The notes below the pieces were generated by a model. That model did no database searches, had not been told where the DNA came from, and saw only the letters and a program-made list of their open reading frames with translations. 64,000 nucleotides of DNA, taken from positions 1-64,000 of the forward strand of contig JAHBWF010000006.1 in the NCBI GenBank assembly GCA_019637105.1, written 5' to 3'. How positions within the stretch are numbered: position 1 is the first letter of the stretch; every line of letters starts with the position of its first letter. This DNA is from Labilithrix sp. (GTDB lineage Bacteria > Myxococcota_A > Polyangia > Polyangiales > Polyangiaceae). Shown here one piece after another: positions 26,813 to 34,927 of this stretch. Made by a program: the position numbers and the translations under genes.

Positions 26813-27001
26813 TCAGTCGTTGACGGGCGAGCGGCGCCCCTGGACCTCGCTCGTCACCATTCCGAGCAGCTCGCCGGCGAGCGCGACGACGTCCTTCTCG
26901 GCGTAGCCGCTCGCGCGGAGCTCCCGGTAGATCGTCTTGGCGAGGATGGCGAGAGCGCGCGGATCGCGCGTGCCGAGCGTGGGATCGAAGGGGAGTGCCA
27001 T
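26813..27001 (-). CDS. Small helical protein of unknown function
   Basis: 62 residues from the ATG at 27001 (MALPFDPTLGTRDPRALA); longer in-frame starts would add up to 14 residues. It looks like two or three amphipathic helices (ALAILAKTIYRELRASGYAEKDVVALAGELLGMVTSEV). No signal peptide or motif. Its codon pattern and well-formed helices suggest a real gene. A TGACAAT element 58 bases upstream is shared with the FHA-ATPase gene downstream. Confidence 0.6.
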   Translation of the reverse strand: MALPFDPTLGTRDPRALAILAKTIYRELRASGYAEKDVVALAGELLGMVTSEVQGRRSPVND

Positions 27002-27252
27002 CTGGAACGCCGGGAATACAAGCACCATGCCACGGGGGCGCAAGACGTTTTATCGAGAATTGTCACGAGCCCGTCAGCACCGACGCGAAGGTCGATACTC
27101 ATCCGAACCGCGCCGAGCGCGTAAATCGTTACGCGGACGAAACGCTCGTGTTTCACGCGCGTTCGACGTCCGGGCCCCCGCGAGCGCCGCCACGACGCGC
27201 GCGGCCGGACTCCGTCCATCTCGCTCCGTGCGGCGTGATACCGTGCGCGGCG

Positions 27253-28872
27253 ATGACGGAGCCCGTGGAGGGAACGGAGGCCGCCGGCGCCGAGCGCGCA
27301 GCGCCGAGCTCGGCTCCGAGCGCGGGCGGCGCGGCCGAGCCGACCCCGAGCGCGAGCGGGACCGCGCCGAGGTCCCCGGCGAGCCGGACCGCGCCGGCGG
27401 GCGGCGCGTCGTCCTCGCCCCTGCTGAAGAGGTGGCTGACCCCCGAGACGCGCTCGCGCCGGGTGCTGATCGGGCTCGGGATCTACCTCGCGTGCCTCGT
27501 CGTCTACGCGCTGATGGCCGGCGACCGGCTCGCCCAGCACACGCCCTACAACCACTACGCGCTGCTCGCGGACGCGTGGCTGCACGGGCGGCATCACCTG
27601 CTCGGCAACCCGCCGTCGTACGCGGGGATGAACGACTTCGCGCTCTTCGACGCGAAGTGGCACATAAGCTTCCCGCCCTTCCCGGCCGTCCTGATGATGC
27701 CGCTCGTCTGGCTCGCGGGCAGCCCCGAGAACTTCCGCGACGGGCAGTTCGTGGTCTGGCTCGCGGGCGTCGGGCCGGCCGTCCTGTTCCTCGTGCTCGA
27801 GAAGCTGCGCCGGACCGAGCGCAGCGAGCGCTCCGAGGTCGACAACGTCCGGCTCGCGCTGCTCTTCGCGTTCGGCACCGTCTACTTCTTCAGCGCGGTG
27901 CAAGGCACCGTCTGGTTCGCGGCGCACGTCGTCGGCGTCGGCCTGGCCGCGCTCTTCGTCCTCTTCGCCCTCGACGCGGAGCGCCCGGCGCTCGCGGGCG
28001 CGATGCTCGGCTGCATGTTCCTCACGCGCACGACGACGACGCTCGTCGGCGTCTTCTTCGCGCTGGAGGCCGTGCGCGTCGCGTACACCCGCGCCGGCGC
28101 GGCGGGCGAGCCGGCGCGCGCGCTGCCGGCCGAGGGCCCGTTCTTCGACCGCGCGATCGCCATCTTGAAGGGCGCCGACCGCGCGCGGCTCGTCCGGCTC
28201 GTCGCCACGTTCTCGATCCCCGTGCTCGTCGCCTTCGCGTTCGCGTCGTGGCTCAACCACGCGCGCTTCGGCGATCCGGCGCCGTGGGCGTTCGGGCACG
28301 AGCACCTCCAGGTCGGCTGGAAGACGCGCATCGACCGGTGGGGTCTGTTCAGCTTCCACTTCCTCCCGCGCAACCTCGCCGTGATGCTCGGCAGCCTGCC
28401 GTGGCGGCCGCTCCCGACCGAGCCGAAGGTCGCGCTCGAGCTCGCCGGGATGACGTTCCACGTCCCGCATTTCGTGATCAGCGGGCACGGCCTGGCCCTC
28501 TGGTGGACGACGCCGGTGTACCTCTGGCTCGTCCGGCCGAAGAGGGTCGACTTCCTCTGGGGAGCGGCGGCCGTCGCCGCGCTCGGGCCGTGCGTGATGA
28601 ACCTGCTCTACCAGAACAGCGGCTGGTTCCAGTTCGGCTATCGCTTCTCGAACGACTACGCGGTCTTCCTCTTCGTCCTCCTCGCGCTGTCGCCGCGGCG
28701 CCTCTCGCAAGCGTTCTGGATCGCGGCGGCCTGGGCCGTCTTGTGGAACACGTTCGGCGCCGCCAGCTTCCAGCGCGCCCGATACGACGCCTTCTACTCG
28801 CACGAGGCAGCCATCCCCACGCGTCGTTATGGTGGGACGGCGACCTCCGATCTCGTCTTCCCACCCGATTGA
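27253..28872 (+). CDS. Polytopic membrane protein, possible lipid-linked-sugar glycosyltransferase
   Basis: 539 residues. An Ala/Pro/Ser-rich N-terminal tail of about 60 residues leads to roughly 10-12 predicted membrane helices. After the first helix comes an extracytoplasmic loop HTPYNHYALLADAWLHGRHHLLGNPPSYAGMNDFALF, then KWHISFPPFPAVLMMPLVW. An early acidic/aromatic loop followed by many helices is the layout of GT-C enzymes (GT39/GT87-like), but the usual D-D or D-x-D is not clear, so the assignment is tentative. It ends in a 1-base overlap with the following PEBP gene. A TACCGT hexamer 8 bases before the ATG may mark a leaderless start. Confidence 0.75.
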   Translation: MTEPVEGTEAAGAERAAPSSAPSAGGAAEPTPSASGTAPRSPASRTAPAGGASSSPLLKRWLTPETRSRRVLIGLGIYLACLVVYALMAGDRLAQHTPYNHYALLADAWLHGRHHLLGNPPSYAGMNDFALFDAKWHISFPPFPAVLMMPLVWLAGSPENFRDGQFVVWLAGVGPAVLFLVLEKLRRTERSERSEVDNVRLALLFAFGTVYFFSAVQGTVWFAAHVVGVGLAALFVLFALDAERPALAGAMLGCMFLTRTTTTLVGVFFALEAVRVAYTRAGAAGEPARALPAEGPFFDRAIAILKGADRARLVRLVATFSIPVLVAFAFASWLNHARFGDPAPWAFGHEHLQVGWKTRIDRWGLFSFHFLPRNLAVMLGSLPWRPLPTEPKVALELAGMTFHVPHFVISGHGLALWWTTPVYLWLVRPKRVDFLWGAAAVAALGPCVMNLLYQNSGWFQFGYRFSNDYAVFLFVLLALSPRRLSQAFWIAAAWAVLWNTFGAASFQRARYDAFYSHEAAIPTRRYGGTATSDLVFPPD

Positions 28873-29453
28873 TGCTCATGCGCTCCCCCTTCAACGCGGT
28901 CGGCGTCCTCGCCTCGTCCACGGCCCTGCTCGTCTGCCTGGCCGGTTGCGGCAAGCCCCGCATCGTCCCTCGCGTGGCGCCCGGCGTACGCCTGCAGTCG
29001 ATCACGGTGACGAGCCCGTCCTTCGCGGAGGGCGCCCGCATCCCCGTCGACCACACGTGCGACGGCAAGGACCTCATCCCGGAGCTCGTGCTCAGCTCGC
29101 CGCCGGAGAACACGAAGTCGCTCGTCTTGATCGTCGAGGATCCCGACGCGCCGAACGGGACGTTCACGCACATGGTCGCGTTCAACGTCTCCCCCGATCT
29201 CCGCAAGCTCCCCGGCGGGCCCGAGCTGACGGGCGCCGGCGACGCGGCGCGCTTCGGCCTCAACGACTTCCAGGTCGCGCACTACTCGGGCCCCTGCCCG
29301 CCCAAGGGCGAGGCCCACCGCTACCGCTTCCGCGTCGTGGCGCTCGACACCGTGCTGAACCTGCCCGAGGGGGCGCCGATCGCGCAGGTCGAGGAAGCCA
29401 TCGACGGACACATCATCGGTGAGGGCACGCTCACCGGTCACTTCGGACATTGA
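28872..29453 (+). CDS. YbhB/YbcL-type PEBP (Raf kinase inhibitor-like) lipoprotein
   Basis: 193 residues. Signal peptide with lipobox LAGCGK, then the phosphatidylethanolamine-binding-protein fold: SPSFAEGARIPVDHTCDGKDLIPEL, the signature DPDAPNGTFTHMVAFN (about residues 93-108) and GPCPPKGEAHRYRFRVVALD. Bacterial members bind small anionic ligands; their cellular role is not settled. The start overlaps the upstream stop (TGATG); a second ATG two codons in is also possible. argS follows after 4 bases, so the three genes form one unit. Confidence 0.9.
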   Translation: MLMRSPFNAVGVLASSTALLVCLAGCGKPRIVPRVAPGVRLQSITVTSPSFAEGARIPVDHTCDGKDLIPELVLSSPPENTKSLVLIVEDPDAPNGTFTHMVAFNVSPDLRKLPGGPELTGAGDAARFGLNDFQVAHYSGPCPPKGEAHRYRFRVVALDTVLNLPEGAPIAQVEEAIDGHIIGEGTLTGHFGH

Positions 29454-29457
29454 AGCC

Positions 29458-31188
29458 ATGAGCGCTCTCATCGACACGCTGACCCGGAGGTTCGACCAAG
29501 GCATCGTCGCCGCGTTCGGCGACGAGCACGCCGGGACGCCGCCCGTCCTACGGCGCTCGAACCGCGCCGATTTCCAGGCCGACGTCGCCCTCGGCCTCGG
29601 GCGCAAGCTCGGCCGGCCGCCGCGCGAGATCGCCGAGGCGCTCGTCGCGAAGCTCGACCTCGCCGGGCTCGTCGAGAAGGTCGAGATCGCCGGCCCCGGG
29701 TTCGTGAACCTCACGCTTACGGGCGAGTGGCTCGCGCGCGAGGTCGCGAGCGCCGCCGCCGATCCGCGCCTGGGCGTCGCGAGCGAGGCGCCGGAGACGG
29801 TCGTCATCGACTACTCGTCGCCGAACGTCGCCAAGGAGATGCACGTCGGGCACATCCGGAGCACGCTCATCGGCGACGCGCTCGCGCGCGTGCTCGAGCA
29901 CGTCGGGCACCGCGTGATCCGGCAGAACCACCTCGGCGACTGGGGCACGCCGTTCGGGATGCTGATCGAGCACGTCCTCGACACCTCGGGCGGCGACGCG
30001 ACCTCGCTCTCGATCCGCGATCTCGACGTCTTCTACCGCGAGGCGCGGGCGAAGTTCGACGGCGATCCCGCCTTCGCCGAGCGCTCGCGGCGGCGCGTCG
30101 TGCTGCTCCAGGGCGGCGACCCGAAGACGCTCGAGCTCTGGCGCCTGCTCGTCGAGCTGTCGACGACCTACTTCGAGCACATCTACGAGCGCCTCGGCGT
30201 GGGCCTGCGCCGCCGCGACGTCTGCAGCGAGAGCTTCTACAACCCGATGCTCGCGAAGGTCACGGACGACCTCCGCGCGGCGGGCCTCCTCGAGGAGAGC
30301 GACGGCGCCGAGTGCGTGTTCGCGCCGGGCTTCACGAGCAAGGAGGGCAAGCCGCTGCCGCTCATCGTGCGCAAGACCGACGGCGGCTTCGGCTACGCGG
30401 CGACCGACCTCGCGGGCGTGCGCCACCGCACGGCGACGCTCGGAGCGACGCGCCTGCTGTACGTCGTCGGCGCCCCGCAGCAGCAGCACCTCGCGATGGT
30501 CTTCGCGGTCGCCGCGAAGGCCGGGTGGCTCGTGCCCCCGGCCCGCGCCACCCACGTCGCGTTCGGCTCGATCCTCGGGCCCGACAAGAAGATGTTCAAG
30601 ACGCGCGAAGGCGGCACCGTGAAGCTCGCCGATCTGCTCGACGAGGCGATCGCGCGCGCGCGCGCGATCCTCGAAGAGAAGGATCCGCCGCACCTCGACG
30701 AGGCGGCGCGCCGGGAGGTCGCCCGGATGATCGGCATCGGCGCGCTGAAGTACGTCGACCTCTCGAGCGACCGCGTGAAGGACTACGTCTTCGACTGGAA
30801 CCGGATGCTCGCCTTCGACGGCAACACGGCGCCGTACCTCCAGTTCGCGCACGCGCGGACGCGCTCGATCCTGCGCAAGGCCGGCGAAGCGGGCGTCGCG
30901 AGCGGCGCCGTCGCCGTCCGGACGCCGGAGGAGCGCGCGCTCGCGCTCGCGCTCCTCGGCTTCGGCGACGCGGTCGCGGGCGTGGCCGAGTCGCTCCAGC
31001 CGCACCGCCTCTGCACCTACCTGTTCGACCTCGCCACGGCGACGACGTCGTTCCTCGAGAACTGCCCGGTCCTCAAGGCCGAAGACGACGCGGCGCGCGC
31101 CTCGCGGCTCGCGCTCTCCGACGTCGCGGGCAAGGTCCTCGCCCGCGGCCTCGCGCTCCTCGGCATCGAGGCGCCCGAGGCGATGTAG
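29458..31188 (+). CDS. argS: Arginine--tRNA ligase
   Basis: 576 residues. An ArgRS N-terminal additional domain is followed by the class I core: SSPNVAKEMHVGHIRSTLIGD contains the HIGH-equivalent HVGH at about residue 130. The KMSK-equivalent region is KKMFKTREGGTVKL (about 376), a common variation in this enzyme. The C-terminal DALR anticodon-binding domain begins around YLQFAHARTRSI. It charges tRNA-Arg and is cotranscribed with the two preceding genes. Confidence 0.96.
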   Translation: MSALIDTLTRRFDQGIVAAFGDEHAGTPPVLRRSNRADFQADVALGLGRKLGRPPREIAEALVAKLDLAGLVEKVEIAGPGFVNLTLTGEWLAREVASAAADPRLGVASEAPETVVIDYSSPNVAKEMHVGHIRSTLIGDALARVLEHVGHRVIRQNHLGDWGTPFGMLIEHVLDTSGGDATSLSIRDLDVFYREARAKFDGDPAFAERSRRRVVLLQGGDPKTLELWRLLVELSTTYFEHIYERLGVGLRRRDVCSESFYNPMLAKVTDDLRAAGLLEESDGAECVFAPGFTSKEGKPLPLIVRKTDGGFGYAATDLAGVRHRTATLGATRLLYVVGAPQQQHLAMVFAVAAKAGWLVPPARATHVAFGSILGPDKKMFKTREGGTVKLADLLDEAIARARAILEEKDPPHLDEAARREVARMIGIGALKYVDLSSDRVKDYVFDWNRMLAFDGNTAPYLQFAHARTRSILRKAGEAGVASGAVAVRTPEERALALALLGFGDAVAGVAESLQPHRLCTYLFDLATATTSFLENCPVLKAEDDAARASRLALSDVAGKVLARGLALLGIEAPEAM

Positions 31189-31194
31189 CGCCGG

Positions 31195-31947
31195 CTACTT
31201 CTTCTTCTCGTCGCGGCTGACCGTGACGGACTTGATCGTCACCGTCTCCGACGGGCGCTCGGCCGCGACGGGGACGTTGGCGATGTCGTGGACGACCTCG
31301 ACCGGCGCGCACTCTCCGAAGATCGTGTAGCCGCCGTCGAGGTGCGCCGCGGCGGCGTCGGTGATGAAGAACTGGGCGCCGTTGGTGTTGGGCCCGCGGT
31401 TCGCCATGCAGAGGAGGCCGGGCTTGTCGTGCTTCGCGCCCTCCCAGATCTCGTCCTTGATGACGTAGCCGGGCTCGCCCGAGCCGTTCCCCTTCGGGTC
31501 GCCGCCCTGGATCATGAAGCCCTTGATGACGCGGTGGAACGTCGTGCCGTCGTAGGCGGGCCGGTTCACCCACTCGCCGCTCCGGGGGTCCTTCCAGGCG
31601 CGCTTGCCGGTCGCGAGGCCGATGAAGTTGGCGACGGTGACGGGCGCCTTGTCGTCGAAGAGCTTGCACTGCAACGTGCCCTTGCTCGTCTCGATCTTCG
31701 CGACGATCGCGCCGCTCCCCTTGAGGTCCTTCGTCGCCTCGGCGAGGGAGAAGTCGCCGTTGTGCGGATCGCCGCGCTTCGCCCCGCCGGACGACGAGCC
31801 GCCCGCCGCGCCGTTGCCGCCCGCCGTGGCGGAGGGCGCCTTGGTCGGGGCCGGGTCCTTCGGCTCGGGCTCGAGCTCCGCGGGCGCCGACTTGCAGCCC
31901 ATGGCGGTGAGGAGGAGCGTGGCCGCGAACGCAGGTCGGAGCATCAT
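31195..31947 (-). CDS. Cyclophilin-type peptidyl-prolyl isomerase, lipoprotein
   Basis: 250 residues from an ATG-ATG pair; a GTG 18 bases upstream is possible. Signal peptide with lipobox AMGCK, a Pro/Ala/Gly linker of about 60 residues, then a bacterial cyclophilin domain: YDGTTFHRVIKGFMIQGGDPKGNGSGEPGY with the catalytic Arg and Gln, MANRGPNTNGAQFFI and DGGYTIFGE. It should help fold envelope proteins. It ends 6 bases from argS on the other strand. DUF192 lies 34 bases upstream on the same strand, so the two are probably cotranscribed. Confidence 0.93.
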   Translation of the reverse strand: MMLRPAFAATLLLTAMGCKSAPAELEPEPKDPAPTKAPSATAGGNGAAGGSSSGGAKRGDPHNGDFSLAEATKDLKGSGAIVAKIETSKGTLQCKLFDDKAPVTVANFIGLATGKRAWKDPRSGEWVNRPAYDGTTFHRVIKGFMIQGGDPKGNGSGEPGYVIKDEIWEGAKHDKPGLLCMANRGPNTNGAQFFITDAAAAHLDGGYTIFGECAPVEVVHDIANVPVAAERPSETVTIKSVTVSRDEKKK

Positions 31948-31981
31948 GGGGCGCTCTTTTACCACGCCCGCCGAGGCGAGG

Positions 31982-32641
31982 TCAGCGCGCGGCGAACGGG
32001 ATCGTGATCTTCTGACCGGGCACGACGCCGCGCTTTCGCGCCCAGCCGCCGTTCACCTCGAGCACGAAGACCGAGGGGCAGCCGACGCTCCGGGTCGTCT
32101 CCGTGAGCGGCGCCGCGCCCTCGACGATCCCGACGATGACGCCGTCGTCGTCGACGAACATCATGTCGAGCGGTATACATGTATTATGCATCCAAAACGT
32201 GTGCTCGCGCCGGCCGTCGAGGCGGAAGAGCATCCCGTGATCGTCGGCCATCGCGCGGCGGTACATGAGGCCGCGCTCGACGTCGTGCGGGGTCTTCGCG
32301 AGCTCCACCTCGACGCGCGGCGCGCCCGGCGCGTCCGGGAAGGTGACCTCCGCCGTCGGCATCTTCGACTCGGGCTCGGGATCCGGAGGACACTGGGCCG
32401 CGTCCGCGGGAGGCGGGATCTTCGGCGGCGACGCGGGCAGCGCGGCGATGCAGCGAGCCGCGGCGGCGGGCTCGGCGCGCGCCGACGCCGTGGTCGTGCG
32501 CGGCGCGGGATCCGCCTGCACCGTGGCCGCCGGGGTCGGCTCGGGCGGCGTTCGACTGCACCCGGCCGCCGCGAGGGCGACCACGACGAGCGAGCGTGCC
32601 CCGAACGACCTCGGGCTCCGACCATCGCGACGACGCGCCAT
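31982..32641 (-). CDS. DUF192 family lipoprotein
   Basis: 219 residues. A basic N-terminus (MARRRDGR) and hydrophobic helix end in lipobox AAGCS. After a Pro/Ala-rich linker comes a DUF192 domain: VELAKTPHDVERGLMYRRAMADDHGMLF, the family signature FWMHNTCIPLDMMFVD (about residues 153-168) and VNGGWARKRGV. The function of DUF192 is not known. The codons for the signature (around 32165-32195) are strikingly AT-rich compared with the rest of the gene. Upstream lies a terminator-like hairpin behind a sigma54-type promoter, which may control it by attenuation. Confidence 0.88.
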   Translation of the reverse strand: MARRRDGRSPRSFGARSLVVVALAAAGCSRTPPEPTPAATVQADPAPRTTTASARAEPAAAARCIAALPASPPKIPPPADAAQCPPDPEPESKMPTAEVTFPDAPGAPRVEVELAKTPHDVERGLMYRRAMADDHGMLFRLDGRREHTFWMHNTCIPLDMMFVDDDGVIVGIVEGAAPLTETTRSVGCPSVFVLEVNGGWARKRGVVPGQKITIPFAAR

Positions 32642-32732
32642 TGGGCGGGACTCTCGCACGCGCGCGCCCGGGACGCACGCGCGCCGGGAGCCCGTCGCGC
32701 CGATCTGTCTGCCTGGGCCGACACTCGGGCGA

Positions 32733-32793
32733 GAAGACAAAAGAAAGGCACCGCGTCCGGGCTCGGGGGGGGGAAGCCTCAACGCGGTGCCGC
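32733..32793 (-). ncRNA. Candidate short RNA: 10-base-stem hairpin with C9 loop and T-rich 3' tail
   Basis: On the minus strand GGCACCGCGT (32791-32782) pairs perfectly with ACGCGGTGCC (32756-32747). Inside the loop a 4-base GGCT/AGCC helper stem exposes a run of nine C. TTTCTTTTGTCTTC follows immediately, the form of an intrinsic terminator. The transcription start predicted from the sigma54 promoter, 32793, is two bases before the stem, so a transcript of roughly 55 bases would be almost entirely this hairpin. It could instead be an attenuator for DUF192, or simply a terminator. The layout recalls Pxr of Myxococcus xanthus, which as I remember it carries a cytosine-rich stem-loop; I have not compared sequences. 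Confidence 0.5.
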
Positions 32794-32803
32794 GCACGAG
32801 TAA

Positions 32804-32819
32804 AGCCAGTTCCGTGCCA
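32804..32819 (-). promoter_or_regulatory. Sigma54-type (-24/-12) promoter
   Basis: Minus strand TGGCACGGAACTGGCT. Against the consensus TGGCACG-N4-TTGC[A/T] it matches all seven -24 bases and four of five -12 bases (TGGCT for TTGCT), with the required 12-base GG-to-GC spacing. Expected start: G at 32793. Confidence 0.6.
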
Positions 32820-32838
32820 CACAAAAACGTCGATGAAA

Positions 32839-32858
32839 TTGAGGCCTACGTACCTCAA
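32839..32858. promoter_or_regulatory. Dyad TTGAGG-N8-CCTCAA upstream of the sigma54 promoter
   Basis: Perfect 6-base half-sites around an 8-base spacer, centred near -55 from the predicted start, in the most AT-rich stretch of the region (32821-32880). It may bind an activator, or the AT-rich DNA may help bending. Confidence 0.35.
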
Positions 32859-32887
32859 ATCTTTCACTTTCGAAAAAATGGCGGACA

Positions 32888-32899
32888 GCTTTGCAAAGC
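32888..32899. promoter_or_regulatory. Palindrome GCTTTGCAAAGC, candidate enhancer site
   Basis: A perfect 12-base palindrome centred about 100 bases upstream of the predicted sigma54 start, within the range where NtrC-type activators usually bind. Confidence 0.4.
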
Positions 32900-33034
32900 G
32901 CGGAGGCTCCGAGCTTGGATCCGCCAGCGAAACGCGAGCCGACGCCGAGCGCAGCGGAGCGGGAGGCGGCTTCCTCTTCTTCGCCCGCTCCCCCGACGGT
33001 TTCGCCGGCCCCGAACGACGCGCGAGCGCGGAGC

Positions 33035-33985
33035 TCAGGCGCGGAGGCTCCGGATCCCCGCGCGGTGGACCTTCCCCGGCAGCGGCCGCCCGACGATGCT
33101 CTCCGCGGCGCGCGCCGCCTCGACGAGGCGCTCGAGGTCGATGCCCGTCTCGACGCCCATCCCCTCGAGCATGTAGACGAGGTCCTCCGTGGCGACGTTC
33201 CCGGCGGCGCCGGGGGCGTACGGACAGCCCCCGAGCCCGCCGACCGACGCGTCGAAGTTCCGGACGCCGAGCTCGAGGCCGACCACCACGTTGGCGAGCG
33301 CCGTCCCGCGCGTGTCGTGCATGTGCATCGCGACCGCCTCGACGGGGAGCGCGTCGAGCGCGCGCTTCACGACCTCGTGCGTCTGCCTCGGGGTCCCGGC
33401 GCCGATGGTGTCGCCGAGCGACACCTGGTAGCAGCCCATCTCGAAGAGCCGGCGCGCGATCGCGATCGACGTCGCAGGCGCGACCGCTCCTTCGTACGGA
33501 CATCCCCAGACGGTCGACACGTACCCGCGGACGCGCATCCCCGCCTCGCGCGCCGGGCCGATCGTCGACTCGAACGCCGTCATCGTCTCGGCGATCGTCT
33601 TGTTGATGTTCTTCTTGTTGTGGGTCTCGCTGGCGCTCATGAAGACCGCGATCTCCTTCATGCCCGCCGACTTCGCGCGCTCGAGGCCGCGCGCGTTCGG
33701 GCAGAGCGCGGAGAACGCGACCTCGGGCGAGGACGGCGCGCGCGACGCGATCACGATCTCGGCGAGCTCGTCCGCGTCGGCGAGCTGAGGGATCCACCGC
33801 GGCGAGACGAAGCTCGTGATCTCGATGCGGCGCAGCCCCGAAGCGACGAGCGCGTCGACCAGGCGGAGCTTGCCGGAGAGCGGCACGGTCGCGTTCTCGT
33901 TCTGCAAGCCGTCGCGCAGCGACACCTCGTAGACGCTCACGGCGCCGGGCACGTTCTGGAAGAGGTCGGGGCTCGAGCTCGACAT
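33035..33985 (-). CDS. Hydroxymethylglutaryl-CoA lyase
   Basis: 316 residues from an ATG with GGAGAGG upstream. It cleaves HMG-CoA to acetyl-CoA and acetoacetate, the last step of leucine breakdown. The DRE-TIM family motif SLRDGLQNE (about residues 22-30), the metal-binding HMHDTRG (about 230) and the active-site loop FDASVGGLGGCPYAPGAAGN with its catalytic Cys (about 265) are intact. The length is standard. No leucine-degradation partner is adjacent. Confidence 0.93.
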   Translation of the reverse strand: MSSSSPDLFQNVPGAVSVYEVSLRDGLQNENATVPLSGKLRLVDALVASGLRRIEITSFVSPRWIPQLADADELAEIVIASRAPSSPEVAFSALCPNARGLERAKSAGMKEIAVFMSASETHNKKNINKTIAETMTAFESTIGPAREAGMRVRGYVSTVWGCPYEGAVAPATSIAIARRLFEMGCYQVSLGDTIGAGTPRQTHEVVKRALDALPVEAVAMHMHDTRGTALANVVVGLELGVRNFDASVGGLGGCPYAPGAAGNVATEDLVYMLEGMGVETGIDLERLVEAARAAESIVGRPLPGKVHRAGIRSLRA

Positions 33986-34137
33986 GGTCACCTCTCCCTT
34001 CTTTCGTACCGCGCGCGCGCGAAAGCAAGGACCGTCCGCGGGGCCGCGACGCGCTGGCGCGGCGTGACCGGCCCGCGCGGAGGCGCGGGATCCCGGAGGT
34101 GGAGCGGCGCTCGCATCCGTGCAAGTATGCCCGCGCC

Positions 34138-34902
34138 ATGGCCGAAGGACGGGGAGCGGCTAGCACGCTGAGAGGACGGCTCGCGGACGTGTACGTGCCG
34201 GCGCTCGTCGACGGCTCGCTGCAAGCGCTGTCGCGCCGCCTCGGCAATCGCGCGACGATCGACGATCCGGTCTTCGGCCGCGCCTCGACGCTCTCGTCGA
34301 TCGATCCTCTGCTGGAGAAGGTCGCGCGGCGCTTCGACGCGATGGCGGCGAGGTACCGGCACATCGCCTCGGCGACCGGCGTGGACCGCGACGTCTCCGA
34401 AGGCGTGCTCGTCGTGGACGCGCCGTCGGGGCCGTCCGAGCTGCCGATCGCCGTCGTCGCCGAGCGCCGGCGCCTCCGCGAGATCGAGCTCCGCGTCTAC
34501 TACGCGACGGGTTCGGAGGAGCGCCGCGCGCGCCCGCCGCTGATCGACGGCGACCCGCACGTCCTCATCCCGCAGATCGTCGCGCACGTGCTGGACGCGC
34601 TCCGCAAGGGCGCCGTCGAGCGCGTCCTCTCGGCGTTCGAGGAGTCCTCGCGCTTCGTCGATCCGACGGGCAGGTCCTACGCGAAGCGAGACGGGTCGAT
34701 GGCCTCGTTCATCGCGGACGTCGGCGGTCGGCTCGAGCTGGTCCCCGCGGGCGCGGCGGACGACGGCCGCACGTGCTGCATCGAAGCGGTCGTGACGCGG
34801 CAGGGGTCGAGCCGCCGACCCGACGCCGAGTCCGCCGCGATGTCGTTCGAGCGCGGCGACAGCGGGCTGCTCCGCGAGCTCCGCCTCTACTACGAGCCCT
34901 GA
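34138..34902 (+). CDS. Protein with two SnoaL/NTF2-like domains
   Basis: 254 residues in two similar halves. The first (about residues 10-120) has YVPALVDGSLQALSRRLGNRATIDDPVFGRA; the second (about 150-250) has ALRKGAVERVLSAFEESSRFVDPTGRSYA. The pattern of a helix, then a D-P-x-x-G-R-x segment and beta strands ending ELRVYYATG / ELRLYYEP repeats, so the gene looks like an internal duplication of an NTF2-like cone fold. No catalytic residues are evident; ligand binding is the likely role. TATGCC lies 6 bases before the ATG with no ribosome-binding site, suggesting a leaderless mRNA. Confidence 0.7.
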   Translation: MAEGRGAASTLRGRLADVYVPALVDGSLQALSRRLGNRATIDDPVFGRASTLSSIDPLLEKVARRFDAMAARYRHIASATGVDRDVSEGVLVVDAPSGPSELPIAVVAERRRLREIELRVYYATGSEERRARPPLIDGDPHVLIPQIVAHVLDALRKGAVERVLSAFEESSRFVDPTGRSYAKRDGSMASFIADVGGRLELVPAGAADDGRTCCIEAVVTRQGSSRRPDAESAAMSFERGDSGLLRELRLYYEP

Positions 34903-34927
34903 GGGCGGCGCTCACCGGGCGCGCCGC

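Larger units (their letters stand above)
32642..33034. other. 393-base intergenic region with sigma54 promoter and C-loop hairpin
   Basis: Between HMG-CoA lyase and DUF192, both on the minus strand. In minus-strand order it holds a 12-base palindrome, a TTGAGG/CCTCAA dyad in AT-rich DNA, a sigma54-type promoter and a hairpin with a C9 loop and T-rich tail, then about 90 GC-rich bases before DUF192. Details are in separate entries. Confidence 0.6.

Noticed and set aside
32750..32880. Minus-strand peptide VKDLRYVGLNFIDVF resembling the quinone oxidoreductase motif GLNFID
   Set aside because: The similarity is about 10 residues, has no start or continuing domain, and overlaps the promoter and hairpin; treated as coincidence.
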